A stretch of DNA of 19,632 nt from DATFYI01 sp035315125. GTDB taxonomy: Bacteria; Chloroflexota; Anaerolineae; Anaerolineales; Anaerolineaceae. The translations under genes and the position numbers were made by a program. Each line of letters begins with the position of its first letter. The stretch's first letter is position 1. Location: positions 1-19,632 of the forward strand of contig DATFYI010000201.1 of NCBI GenBank assembly GCA_035315125.1, given 5' to 3'. The notes beneath the pieces were generated by a model, which searched no databases, was not told the origin of the DNA, and was given only the letters and a program-made list of their open reading frames with translations. Below, piece after piece: positions 1 through 7,369 of the stretch.

Positions 1-1
1 A

Positions 2-1033
2 CAAGTGACGGATAAGGACGGCCAGAGCCAGGAAATCAAGGCCAAAAACATCGTGCTGGCGATGGGCGCGCAGACCAGTATGATCCCGGGCGTAAAAGCA
101 GACGGCGAAAAGGTAGTCACTTATCTGGAAGCCATTTTGCAGACGCGCCGGCCCGAATCGGTGGCGATTATTGGTGCGGGTGCGATCGGGGTGGAGTTTG
201 CCACGGTTTGGAGCAGTTACGGCAGCAAGGTAACCCTGATCGAAATGCTGCCCAGGATCGTCCCGTTGGAAGATGAAGAAGTCAGCGCCGAGCTAGCCAA
301 AGCCTTTACCAAACGCGGCATCCAGATGATGACCGGACAGCGCGTCCAATCCATCACGCCCAGCGAGACCGGTGTGGTGGTAAAAGTATCCGGGCCGGAT
401 GGCGAAAAGAGTGTCGAAGCGGAGCAGGCGCTGGTGGCGATCGGTTTCAAACCCAACACACGCGATATGGGATTGGAGGAAGCCGGAGTGAGCTTGAATG
501 AGCGCGGCTTCATCAAAATCGACGAACGCATGGCCACGAACGTGCCGGGCATCTGGGCCATCGGCGATGTGACCGGGCAGGTGCTGCTGGCGCACGTCGC
601 TTCGGCCCAGGGCATCATCTGCGCCGAAAATATCGCCGGCGTCGAGACGATTACGCTGGATTACCGTATGATGCCGCGCGCCACTTACTGCCAGCCGCAG
701 GTGGCTTCGATGGGTCTGACCGAAGCGCAGGCGCGTGAACAAGGCTATGAAATCAAGGTGGGAAAGTTCCCGTTCCAGGCTGATGGTAAGGCACTGGGTC
801 TGGGCGATTACACCGGCTGGGTCAAGTTGATCATGGACGCAAAGTACGGCGAGATCCTGGGCGCCCATATGATCGGCCCGGAGGTATCCGAGCTGCTGCC
901 CGAGCTGACCATGGCGCAACGCAATGAGCTGACGGTGGCAGAGATTGCCCGCAATGTACACGCCCACCCGACTCTAAGCGAAGCCGTGATGGAAGCGGCA
1001 CATGTGGCGGAAGGTAAGTCGATTAATATATAA
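2..1033 (+). CDS. lpdA: Dihydrolipoamide dehydrogenase (E3), C-terminal part, cut by window start
   Basis: FAD/NAD-dependent disulfide oxidoreductase that re-oxidises dihydrolipoyl groups of 2-oxoacid dehydrogenase or glycine cleavage complexes in the cytoplasm. The frame is open to the first base, so the N-terminal FAD domain and the redox CxxxxC lie outside the window; a GTG near base 5 is not the real start. Numbering from that GTG, the NAD-binding GAGAIG is at 57-62, the second FAD motif (AIGDVTG) at about 184-190, and the dimerisation domain ends with HAHPTLSEA, giving the family's catalytic His321-Glu326 pair. These support a true E3 over mercuric or glutathione reductase, although lpd paralogues cannot be told apart here. 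The partner subunits would be upstream and are not visible. Confidence 0.93.
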   Translation, partial: QVTDKDGQSQEIKAKNIVLAMGAQTSMIPGVKADGEKVVTYLEAILQTRRPESVAIIGAGAIGVEFATVWSSYGSKVTLIEMLPRIVPLEDEEVSAELAKAFTKRGIQMMTGQRVQSITPSETGVVVKVSGPDGEKSVEAEQALVAIGFKPNTRDMGLEEAGVSLNERGFIKIDERMATNVPGIWAIGDVTGQVLLAHVASAQGIICAENIAGVETITLDYRMMPRATYCQPQVASMGLTEAQAREQGYEIKVGKFPFQADGKALGLGDYTGWVKLIMDAKYGEILGAHMIGPEVSELLPELTMAQRNELTVAEIARNVHAHPTLSEAVMEAAHVAEGKSINI

Positions 1034-1059
1034 ATTCTTCAGCTCTAAAAGAAAAAACT

Positions 1060-1135
1060 CACTACAAAGGGCATAGAGCACACAGAGATAGAAATCCTTA
1101 ATAAAAGCTCTGTGGTCTCCGTGTCTTTTGTGGTG
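1060..1135. repeat. Imperfect palindromic repeat (REP/MITE-like) between convergent genes
   Basis: Two 28-base arms, 1060-1087 and 1108-1135, are inverted copies matching at 21 of 28 positions, separated by 20 bases. The arms have the form CACYACAAARGRCAYRGAG followed by a CACAGAG end. From memory, arms of this CACCACAAAG...CACAGAG type occur as dispersed palindromes in many bacterial genomes, including Chloroflexota and Geobacter-like species; I cannot confirm the copy number here. It lies between the lpd stop and the convergent methyltransferase remnant, so the transcript could also act as a bidirectional stop, although no T-run follows. Confidence 0.7.
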
Positions 1136-1139
1136 AATT

Positions 1140-1484
1140 CTATCCCTGCTTCTCTCCTACTTCAGCATGGACAATCGAATAGTAGTGCGCCACGGTGCGG
1201 CGCCGGTTGGGCCCGGTGCAGTACAGTTGTTCGAGCTGTTCGGAATTTGCATCGAGAATATTGGTAAAGCCGCGGCGGGTGAGAAATTCGGCGATCTGGC
1301 CTTTTCCGATGCCAAAAACGCGCTGCTCGCCTGTCAGGCGGTTTAGAATTTGGTAGGCGCGATGAGGCCGGGTCAGCGTGGACATATCCTGGTAATCAAA
1401 AATGATGGCGCTGCTGGGCAAGACATTGGCGCAAACCCGGGCCAGCGTGGCGTCAACGGCGGCATCGTCGAGATAGAGGGTCAC
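1140..1484 (-). pseudogene. C-terminal remnant of a SAM-dependent (leucine carboxyl methyltransferase-like) O-methyltransferase
   Basis: The 114-residue product resembles only the last third of the Ppm1/TcmP/TIGR00027-type methyltransferases: a YLDDAAVDATLARV helix, a segment ending SSAIIFDY, and the C-terminal RGF...L..LY...GR...VAHYYSIVHAEV element. The SAM-binding Rossmann half (GxGxG, acidic loop) is absent. The frame begins at a GTG (1482-1484); one codon further upstream is an in-frame TAA (1488-1490). The residues Gly-Val-Thr-Leu-Tyr-Leu directly after the stop correspond to the family's internal EGVTxYL motif, so the homologous region runs right up to the stop. I see no good ribosome site before the GTG. 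I read it as a decaying gene fragment. A short expressed protein is possible but less likely. The family assignment is from pattern memory. Confidence 0.6.
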
Positions 1485-1591
1485 ACCTTAACATCCAGAG
1501 TAACTTAAGAATATCACTGCCCGGTTTAATACCGGCGCAGCAAGTCTTAAACTGTTATTAACCCTGCGTCACTCAAGTCGCTGCCCTTTTA

Positions 1592-1600
1592 TGCTATAAT
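1592..1600 (+). promoter_or_regulatory. secA promoter, extended -10
   Basis: TGCTATAAT matches the extended -10 consensus (TG-N-TATAAT) exactly and sits 22 bases before the secA ATG. No good -35 hexamer is found 16-18 bases upstream, as is common for extended -10 promoters. An AAAGG ribosome site (1612-1616) follows. Confidence 0.7.
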
Positions 1601-1622
1601 CCGAAATCTAGAAAGGTTCGAT

Positions 1623-4600
1623 ATGTTTCAAAAGATCGTTAAATTTATTGGGGGCAACCCCAACAGAAAAGAAATCCAAAAGATGCTACCGGATGTTGAG
1701 CTGATCAATGAGCTCGAAGCCGAATATGAAGCGCTCAGTGAAGATGCTCTACACGCTAAAACCGAAGAATTCCGCCGCCGTTTGAGCGAGGGTGAAACCC
1801 TGGATGATCTGCTGCCGGAAGCATTTGCGGCCGTACGCGAAGCTAGCAAACGCACTATCGGGCTGCGCCATTACGACGTGCAACTGATCGGCGGGATTGT
1901 GCTGCACCAGGGCAAAATCGCCGAGATGCGCACCGGTGAGGGCAAAACACTGGTGGCCACGCTGCCGCTCTATTTGAATGCGCTAACGGGCCGCGGCGTT
2001 CACCTGGTTACGGTGAACGATTATCTGGCACGGCGCGATGCGCGCTGGATGGGCCCCATTTATATGAAGCTGGGCATGAGCGTGGGTGTGCTGCAGATGG
2101 CCGCCCGCACCGATAATGGGCGCAATGCCTTCATTATCGATCCGGAAAAGCCCTCGCCGCACGAAGACCAGGACCAACTGCGGCTGGTGCTGCGCAACGA
2201 AGCCTATCTGGCCGATATTACCTACGGCACCAACAGCGAGTTCGGTTTTGATTACCTGCGGGATAACCTGGTGATGAGCCTGTCTGACCGCGTGCAACGC
2301 GGCCACTATTACGCCATTGTGGATGAGGTCGATAACATCCTGATCGATGAAGCCCGCACGCCTTTGATTATCTCCGGGCCGGCCTCCGAGGATACCGAAT
2401 TCTATGCCCGGATGGCGGTGCTGGTGCGCCAGCTCAACCCTGAAGATTATGAGATCAACGAGAAAGACCACACGGTTACTCTGACGGAGGTGGGTGAAGC
2501 CCACGTCGAGAGCCTGCTGGATATGACCCTGGGCGACCCCGACCGTCCTGAGGATATCACCCCCGAACAGGCCCGTATCATGGGCTATCTGGAACAGTCC
2601 TTGCGGGCGCAATACCTGTACCGGCGAAACAAGGATTACCTGGTGCAAGGCGGCAAGGTCATCATCGTGGATGAATTTACCGGGCGGTTAATGCCGGGGC
2701 GGCGCTGGTCAGAAGGCCTGCACCAGGCGGTGGAAGCCAAGGAAGGCGTCAAAGTCGAGCCCGAAAACGTCACCTATGCCACCATCACCTTGCAAAACTA
2801 CTTCCGCATGTACGAAAAACTGGCCGGCATGACCGGTACAGCCGAAACCGAAGCAGAAGAGTTCAGCAAAATCTATAAACTGGAAGTGCTGCCCATCCCA
2901 ACCAACCTGGAATACGCCGCCATGGGCTCCGATTCTCAACTGGCGGAGATCGAGGATCGGGACGAGCAGGGCTATAAATACATTTATTATGCGCCGCGCG
3001 GCGACACACAGCGCAAACCCATTTATTGGAAGCGCAAGGATTTCCCGGATGTGGTTTACCGCACCGATGAAGCCAAACAACGCTCGATCACAACGGAGAT
3101 CCTACGCTATCACGTGATGGGCCGCCCGCAACTGGTAGGCACCACTTCGGTGGAGCATTCGGAACTGCTTTCAGATAACCTGGCGGCTGAGCCGATCCGC
3201 CGGCTGATGCAGACCCTTTTGATCCGCCAGGCCTACATGGATAAGAATAAGAAGGAATCCATCGAGCGTGAAGTACCCGAGCTAAAACCGCTCAATAAAC
3301 CGATCAAAGACCTGGATATCGCCGAAATGCGCCCGCTGGCCCGTTCAATGGGCATCTCGCTCAATGTGGAAGACCCGGCCAATCTCAAGAAGCTGGTTCA
3401 GATCCTGGATTTGAGCCCGGAAGATGAGCCGCGCTTACTCAAAGCGTTGCAAGGCGGCATCCCTCACCAGGTGCTGAATGCACGCAAGCACGATGAAGAA
3501 AGCCAGATTATTGCCCGGGCCGGGGCTTTTGGCAGCGTAACGATTGCTACCAACATGGCCGGTCGTGGGGTGGATATCAAGCTGGGCGGGGATTTGCCCG
3601 AAGAGATCCTGCAGGATGTCATCCGGGTGTTGAGCAAAGCGGGCGTGAAAGACCCCTACGATATGACAAACGAGGAACGCCGCGCTGCTTTGGAGAAGAT
3701 CGACCCGGCCGAATATGGAATTTATGAAGAGCCGGTCAAGGCATTCATCCAATACCTGGAAGATATGAAGCGCGTGCGCACCCTGGGCGGTTTGCACGTG
3801 ATCGGTTCGGAACGACACGAAGCCCGCCGGATCGATAACCAACTGCGCGGCCGCGCCGCCCGCCAGGGCGACCCCGGTTCCTCGCGTTTTTACCTGTCGT
3901 TGGAAGACGAGCTGATGCGACTGTTTGGCGGAGCCCAGGTGGAAAACCTGTGGAAGCGCCTGAGCTTTGATGAAAGCCAGCCGCTGGAAGTGGGGTTGTT
4001 GGGCCGGCTGGTCGAACAATCCCAGGAGCGGGTAGAAGGCTCAAATTTTGACATCCGCAAACATTTACTAGAATACGATGACGTGCTGAACAGCCAGCGC
4101 AAGCGTATTTACAGCCAGCGCGACATGGTTTTTACAAAAGAAGATTTGAGTGAGGACGTGCTGGATATGCTACGCAGCGAGCTGCAGGAGCGCATCCCGG
4201 CTGCCTTGAAAGATGAAGAAGGCCCCTGGAAGCTGCTGGCTTACCTGGAAGAGATCCAACCGCCGATGGAATACGAAGGCACTACCATGCCTTCCTTTAC
4301 TTTCCGGCTGCTGATCGACGAAATCCTTCATTCCATAGAAGGCCCAGAACCCTCGCTGGCGCAGGTGCGCCAGGCCTTGCTGGATCTGGCCGATCGCGCC
4401 CTGGAAGCCGAAAAACAGCACCTGCTGCGCAGCACGCGCACTCTACTGGAAAAAACCAGTGAGAACATGGAAGATCAGCGCCTGGAACGCGAGGAAGCGC
4501 TGGATAATTTCTTCGAAAATATCGGCGAGACCGAAGAGGGCCAGCAGCCGCGCCGCCCGCAGGAACTGCTGACAGAAGTGAGCGAGCTGACACGCGCCCA

Positions 4601-5675
4601 ATTTAAACTCAACCCGGAGCAATTACGCCGGCTGGCTGAGGCTGATCCGGAAATAAAAGAGCTCTTGCGCCAGCAGCTCAATAGCGGGCTGACAAACCTG
4701 GGCATCAACCGCGTCATCGGCGCGGTGGAGCGCCGCCTGGAAGAGCCCTTAAACCTGCACCTGCAGGCGGGTGTGGAACTGGACTGGAAGACGTTTAACG
4801 AAATGATTTTACAGTCCATCGAGGGCATCTACGACCAGCGTAAAGTGCGCCTGCTGGGCGAGCAGGGTCAGATCTCTCACGATCTGGACACCGCTCTGGC
4901 TCACCTGGACGGTACGGGTCTGGATGACACCCGCCTGGTATCCTTATTGCGCCTGATGACCAGGGGCAGCCGCATGGCCTTTGACCGCAAGACCCACCGC
5001 CAGGGTTGGAAGCAATTTGACCGTTTGAGCTACGTCTATCTGGCGGCCCATCTGATCGAGGTGGCCACGCCGCAAGAAGTCACCGACCGGGTGCTGGAGC
5101 ACCTGGTGGAAGCCCAACATGTGCTGCAAAAAGTGTGGGGCATGGTGGAATGGAAGCGCTTGCTCCTGAGCGAGGTCACCCTGCAACAGTTAGATGAAAA
5201 CATGCGCCGCTATCTGGCCGACCATTTGGGCGCCGAACGATTTATGGAGCTTGCCAATCAACCGCTCAACTCGTTCAGCGCCGAAGACCAGGAGCTGGTA
5301 GGCGACGTGCTGGGCTGGCGTATCCAAAACGAAATCTACCGTGAGCTGCTGTTGCAGATCATATCTCAGCAATGGGTCGAGTATCTGACGCGGGTAGAAG
5401 CGCTGCGGGTCTCAATTGGGCTGGAAGCTTATGCCCAGCGCGATCCGTTGGTGCAGTATAAGAGCAAGGCCTCGGAAATGTTCACCCAACTGCTGGCAGA
5501 AATCCGTATCGGTGTGATCGGGCGCATGTTTACCTACCAACCGCGCCACGGCGTGGAAGTCTCCGGCGAGAGCAATGAGAGCCTGCCTGAAGCGCCGGTT
5601 GCCGAAAGCGAAACGCCGGTGCCCGCCGGCGGGGAAACCAGCGAAGCGCACAAGAAGAAGCGAAGAAGACACTAG
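1623..5675 (+). CDS. secA: Preprotein translocase ATPase SecA, unusually long with several insertions
   Basis: Cytoplasmic and membrane-associated motor that drives unfolded preproteins through SecYEG. At 1350 residues it is about 450 longer than E. coli SecA (901). Core motifs are intact: RTGEGKT (Walker A, 103-109), DEVD (234-237) followed by LIDEARTPLI, IPTN (425-428), NMAGRG, the Arg-rich RRIDNQLRGRAARQGD, LLEYDDVLNSQR, and AYAQRDPLVQYK near 1270. Extra sequence lies after IPTN (about 38 residues, to K470), between S513 and I613 (about 88), after NMAGRGVDIKLGG (about 25), and between Y830 and Y1270 in the helical scaffold (about 310), estimated by eye against E. coli. The tail ends in a basic KKKRRRH and lacks the CxCx(8)CH zinc motif used for SecB and lipid contact. 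The start is set by AAAGG seven bases before the ATG. It appears monocistronic. Confidence 0.97.
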   Translation: MFQKIVKFIGGNPNRKEIQKMLPDVELINELEAEYEALSEDALHAKTEEFRRRLSEGETLDDLLPEAFAAVREASKRTIGLRHYDVQLIGGIVLHQGKIAEMRTGEGKTLVATLPLYLNALTGRGVHLVTVNDYLARRDARWMGPIYMKLGMSVGVLQMAARTDNGRNAFIIDPEKPSPHEDQDQLRLVLRNEAYLADITYGTNSEFGFDYLRDNLVMSLSDRVQRGHYYAIVDEVDNILIDEARTPLIISGPASEDTEFYARMAVLVRQLNPEDYEINEKDHTVTLTEVGEAHVESLLDMTLGDPDRPEDITPEQARIMGYLEQSLRAQYLYRRNKDYLVQGGKVIIVDEFTGRLMPGRRWSEGLHQAVEAKEGVKVEPENVTYATITLQNYFRMYEKLAGMTGTAETEAEEFSKIYKLEVLPIPTNLEYAAMGSDSQLAEIEDRDEQGYKYIYYAPRGDTQRKPIYWKRKDFPDVVYRTDEAKQRSITTEILRYHVMGRPQLVGTTSVEHSELLSDNLAAEPIRRLMQTLLIRQAYMDKNKKESIEREVPELKPLNKPIKDLDIAEMRPLARSMGISLNVEDPANLKKLVQILDLSPEDEPRLLKALQGGIPHQVLNARKHDEESQIIARAGAFGSVTIATNMAGRGVDIKLGGDLPEEILQDVIRVLSKAGVKDPYDMTNEERRAALEKIDPAEYGIYEEPVKAFIQYLEDMKRVRTLGGLHVIGSERHEARRIDNQLRGRAARQGDPGSSRFYLSLEDELMRLFGGAQVENLWKRLSFDESQPLEVGLLGRLVEQSQERVEGSNFDIRKHLLEYDDVLNSQRKRIYSQRDMVFTKEDLSEDVLDMLRSELQERIPAALKDEEGPWKLLAYLEEIQPPMEYEGTTMPSFTFRLLIDEILHSIEGPEPSLAQVRQALLDLADRALEAEKQHLLRSTRTLLEKTSENMEDQRLEREEALDNFFENIGETEEGQQPRRPQELLTEVSELTRAQFKLNPEQLRRLAEADPEIKELLRQQLNSGLTNLGINRVIGAVERRLEEPLNLHLQAGVELDWKTFNEMILQSIEGIYDQRKVRLLGEQGQISHDLDTALAHLDGTGLDDTRLVSLLRLMTRGSRMAFDRKTHRQGWKQFDRLSYVYLAAHLIEVATPQEVTDRVLEHLVEAQHVLQKVWGMVEWKRLLLSEVTLQQLDENMRRYLADHLGAERFMELANQPLNSFSAEDQELVGDVLGWRIQNEIYRELLLQIISQQWVEYLTRVEALRVSIGLEAYAQRDPLVQYKSKASEMFTQLLAEIRIGVIGRMFTYQPRHGVEVSGESNESLPEAPVAESETPVPAGGETSEAHKKKRRRH

Positions 5676-5694
5676 GAGGTCTGAAGCGCAGATT

Positions 5695-5722
5695 TTGGAC
5701 TTCTCGCAATTTTTGCTATATT
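5695..5722 (+). promoter_or_regulatory. Promoter candidate behind secA, not directly before a protein gene
   Basis: TTGGAC (5695-5700), 16 bases, then TATATT (5717-5722) preceded by TGC, forming an extended -10 of the same style as the secA promoter. Transcription would begin near 5729, about 300 bases before the next start codon, and would cover the structured stretch described separately. Confidence 0.45.
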
Positions 5723-5728
5723 CTATCT

Positions 5729-5933
5729 AGTTCGAAGGCATAAAAAGCTCGGTTATCTACTTTGGAAGCCCTTTACATCCGCTTCGATCAAGCTCAGTCA
5801 GATTGCGCCGCTCGCTCCCGGGCTTAAACTTCTTCTTGGTAAAATCACACCCGGCGTTCATTATGGGCGGAAATACTACTCCGAATAAACGAGATCGTGT
5901 GTAAATTAAAATTAAATTAAAAGTAACCGAGAG
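5729..5933 (+). ncRNA. Possible rod-shaped non-coding RNA in the secA to S1-protein gap
   Basis: No convincing gene lies in the 351 bases 5676-6026. Within it, nested helices can be drawn: 5748-5755 with 5924-5931 (8 bp, CTCGGTTA/TAACCGAG), 5760-5763 with 5920-5923, 5772-5778 with 5899-5905 (7 bp with one G-U), 5785-5788 with 5894-5897, and 5793-5795 with 5891-5893. Together they form an irregular rod of about 185 nt with a GC-rich centre, starting about 20 bases after the promoter candidate. Size and shape recall 6S RNA, but I recognise no conserved 6S sequence. No intrinsic terminator follows on this strand; on the minus strand the closing helix is followed by CTTTTTAT. Single 8-bp matches are expected by chance in a stretch this long, so only the nesting argues for it. 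Confidence 0.25.
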
Positions 5934-5952
5934 TGTAAAATCCGATTTTACA
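5934..5952. promoter_or_regulatory. Perfect 8-bp inverted repeat upstream of the S1-gene promoter
   Basis: TGTAAAAT-CCG-ATTTTACA, a perfect palindrome with a 3-base centre, ends eight bases before the -35 box at 5961. No T-run follows it, which speaks against a terminator; its position fits an operator or activator site. No regulator can be named. Confidence 0.4.
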
Positions 5953-5960
5953 AGTTGGGG

Positions 5961-5989
5961 TTGCCAATATCCTATTAACCCTTTATAAT
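5961..5989 (+). promoter_or_regulatory. Sigma70-type promoter of the S1-domain gene
   Basis: TTGCCA (5961-5966), a 17-base spacer, then a perfect TATAAT (5984-5989), 37 bases before the ATG. This is the closest match to the full consensus in this intergenic region. Confidence 0.75.
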
Positions 5990-6026
5990 CTAATTTAATC
6001 TTCTTTCACCGGAGTAAAGAGATCGT

Positions 6027-7301
6027 ATGGACCAAAACGACGCCCAACTCGAGCAGGGGGCAACGCCCGAGAATAATAGTAACAATGAAAACCACAACAT
6101 GGCCTCCCTTCTTGAACAGGAAGGTCTCGGGATTGAATTCCCACGACAAGGCGAAATTCGCCATGGTGTCATTGCAAGTATTGGGTCTGGCCAGATTCTG
6201 GTCAGTATTGGCACCAAATCAGAAGGAATTATTGCGGGCAAAGAATACGAAATAATTCCAGATGAAGAATTGAAAGCCTTAAAAGTTGGGCAAGAAATCC
6301 CGGTATTTGTCGTGAACCCAGAGGACCAAAACGGGAATCTCACGCTTTCGTTTGTTCGGGCTCGCGAAGAAGTCAGTTGGCTGGATGCCGAGGCGCTGCT
6401 AGCCTCGAAGGAAACTTACCACAGTTCCATCATTGGCTTCAATAAAGGTGGCCTGATTGTACCAGTGGGCGGTTTGCGCGGGTTTGTGCCTGCGTCGCAA
6501 ATCAGCCTGTCTCGCCGGGCGGGTATGAGCGGTGAGACTCCTGAACAGCGCTGGAGCAAGATGATCGGGCAGGATATCGACGTGTGCGTGATCGAAGTCG
6601 ATCGCGAACGGCGCCGGCTGATCCTTTCTGAGCGCGCCGCAAGCACGGAGACACGTGAGACCTTAAAAGAACGCGTGATTGAAGATCTAAAAGAAGGCGA
6701 AATCCGTACCGGGCGCGTTACCAGCCTGGCAGATTTTGGAGCTTTTGTGAATATTAGCGGTGCAGACGGCTTGGTGCATTTGTCCGAGATTACCTGGGAA
6801 CGGATTCAGCATCCCAGCGAGGTCTTAAAGGTCGGGCAAGAAGTCAAGGTTAAGGTCATCAGCATCGATCGGGATAAGAAACGCATCGGCCTTTCTATCC
6901 GCCAATTGCTCGAAGATCCCTGGATGCACCAGGCAGCCGCTTTCCAGGTTGGCCAGCTGGTGGAAGGTACCATCACCCGCCTGACCAAGTTCGGCGCTTT
7001 TGCACGGCTGGAAGGCGATCTGGAAGGATTGATCCACATCTCGGAAATTTCCGAAAAACGGATTGAGCACCCCAAAGAAGTGCTGCATGAAGGGGATACC
7101 GTCACACTGCGTATCATCAAGATCGATCCCGAAAACCACCGCATCGGTTTGAGCCTGCGCCGGGTCGAGTCGATGGCTTATGCGGACATGGATTGGCAGA
7201 CCTTGCTAGAAGAAGAAAATCAGGAAGAAGAGAAAAAAGACGAGCCGGACGAGCCGGACGAGCCGGACGAGCCGGGAGATGAAACACCGGCTGCGAGCTG
7301 A
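6027..7301 (+). CDS. rpsA: S1 RNA-binding domain protein, ribosomal protein S1-like
   Basis: Binds single-stranded RNA through OB-fold S1 domains; S1 helps mRNA docking on the 30S subunit. Four S1 domains are visible at about 42-112, 129-203, 222-293 and 306-379. The last two are most typical, with V.S.A.FGAFV....G.DGLVHLSEI and the equivalent KFGAFARLEGDLEGLIHIS. The N-terminal 35 residues are Asn/Glu-rich and disordered-looking. The tail is acidic and carries four DEP repeats (405-416). At 424 residues it has fewer repeats than the six-domain E. coli S1 and fits the four-domain form of Gram-positive and other phyla. A GGAG lies 12 bases before the ATG and AAAGAG closer. It has its own promoter and terminator, so it is monocistronic. 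The symbol is by similarity; a non-ribosomal S1 paralogue is possible. Confidence 0.85.
   Translation: MDQNDAQLEQGATPENNSNNENHNMASLLEQEGLGIEFPRQGEIRHGVIASIGSGQILVSIGTKSEGIIAGKEYEIIPDEELKALKVGQEIPVFVVNPEDQNGNLTLSFVRAREEVSWLDAEALLASKETYHSSIIGFNKGGLIVPVGGLRGFVPASQISLSRRAGMSGETPEQRWSKMIGQDIDVCVIEVDRERRRLILSERAASTETRETLKERVIEDLKEGEIRTGRVTSLADFGAFVNISGADGLVHLSEITWERIQHPSEVLKVGQEVKVKVISIDRDKKRIGLSIRQLLEDPWMHQAAAFQVGQLVEGTITRLTKFGAFARLEGDLEGLIHISEISEKRIEHPKEVLHEGDTVTLRIIKIDPENHRIGLSLRRVESMAYADMDWQTLLEEENQEEEKKDEPDEPDEPDEPGDETPAAS
7239..7274 (+). repeat. Four tandem 9-base repeats coding Asp-Glu-Pro
   Basis: GACGAGCCG occurs four times head to tail without a mismatch, in frame, coding DEPDEPDEPDEP near the C-terminus of the S1-like protein. 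Perfect identity at the DNA level suggests recent slippage and possible copy-number variation between strains. Confidence 0.9.
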
Positions 7302-7319
7302 GCAAGATTTGATTGCCAC

Positions 7320-7347
7320 GAGCGCACCGCAACCGGTGCGCTCTTTT
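7320..7347 (+). terminator. Intrinsic terminator of the S1-domain gene
   Basis: A 10-bp GC-rich perfect stem (GAGCGCACCG / CGGTGCGCTC) with a CAAC loop is followed by TTTT, 19 bases after the stop codon. It also shows that the M19 gene behind it should not start at the upstream in-frame TTG (7313), which would put the start inside this signal's region. Confidence 0.92.
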
Positions 7348-7369
7348 AATCCCGCAGGACGCCACGAAA

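Noticed and set aside
293..967. Long minus-strand open frame opposite lpd, and similar ones opposite secA, the S1-like gene and the ferredoxin-NADP reductase.
   Set aside because: They are shadows of strongly supported genes; compositions are His/Gln- or Arg/Ser-rich and match no family.
5676..5728. Intrinsic terminator for secA.
   Set aside because: Only 3-4 bp pairings precede the AATTTTT; not enough to call.
5757..5861. Minus-strand frame of 34 codons (ATG at 5859-5861) with a protein-like, basic composition, open further upstream.
   Set aside because: No ribosome site before the ATG and no family recognised; it lies within the possible structured RNA. It is kept as an alternative reading only.
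7313..7369. Upstream TTG start for the M19 dipeptidase.
   Set aside because: It would put the start codon before and through the intrinsic terminator and add 19 non-family residues; the ATG at 7370 has a good ribosome site.
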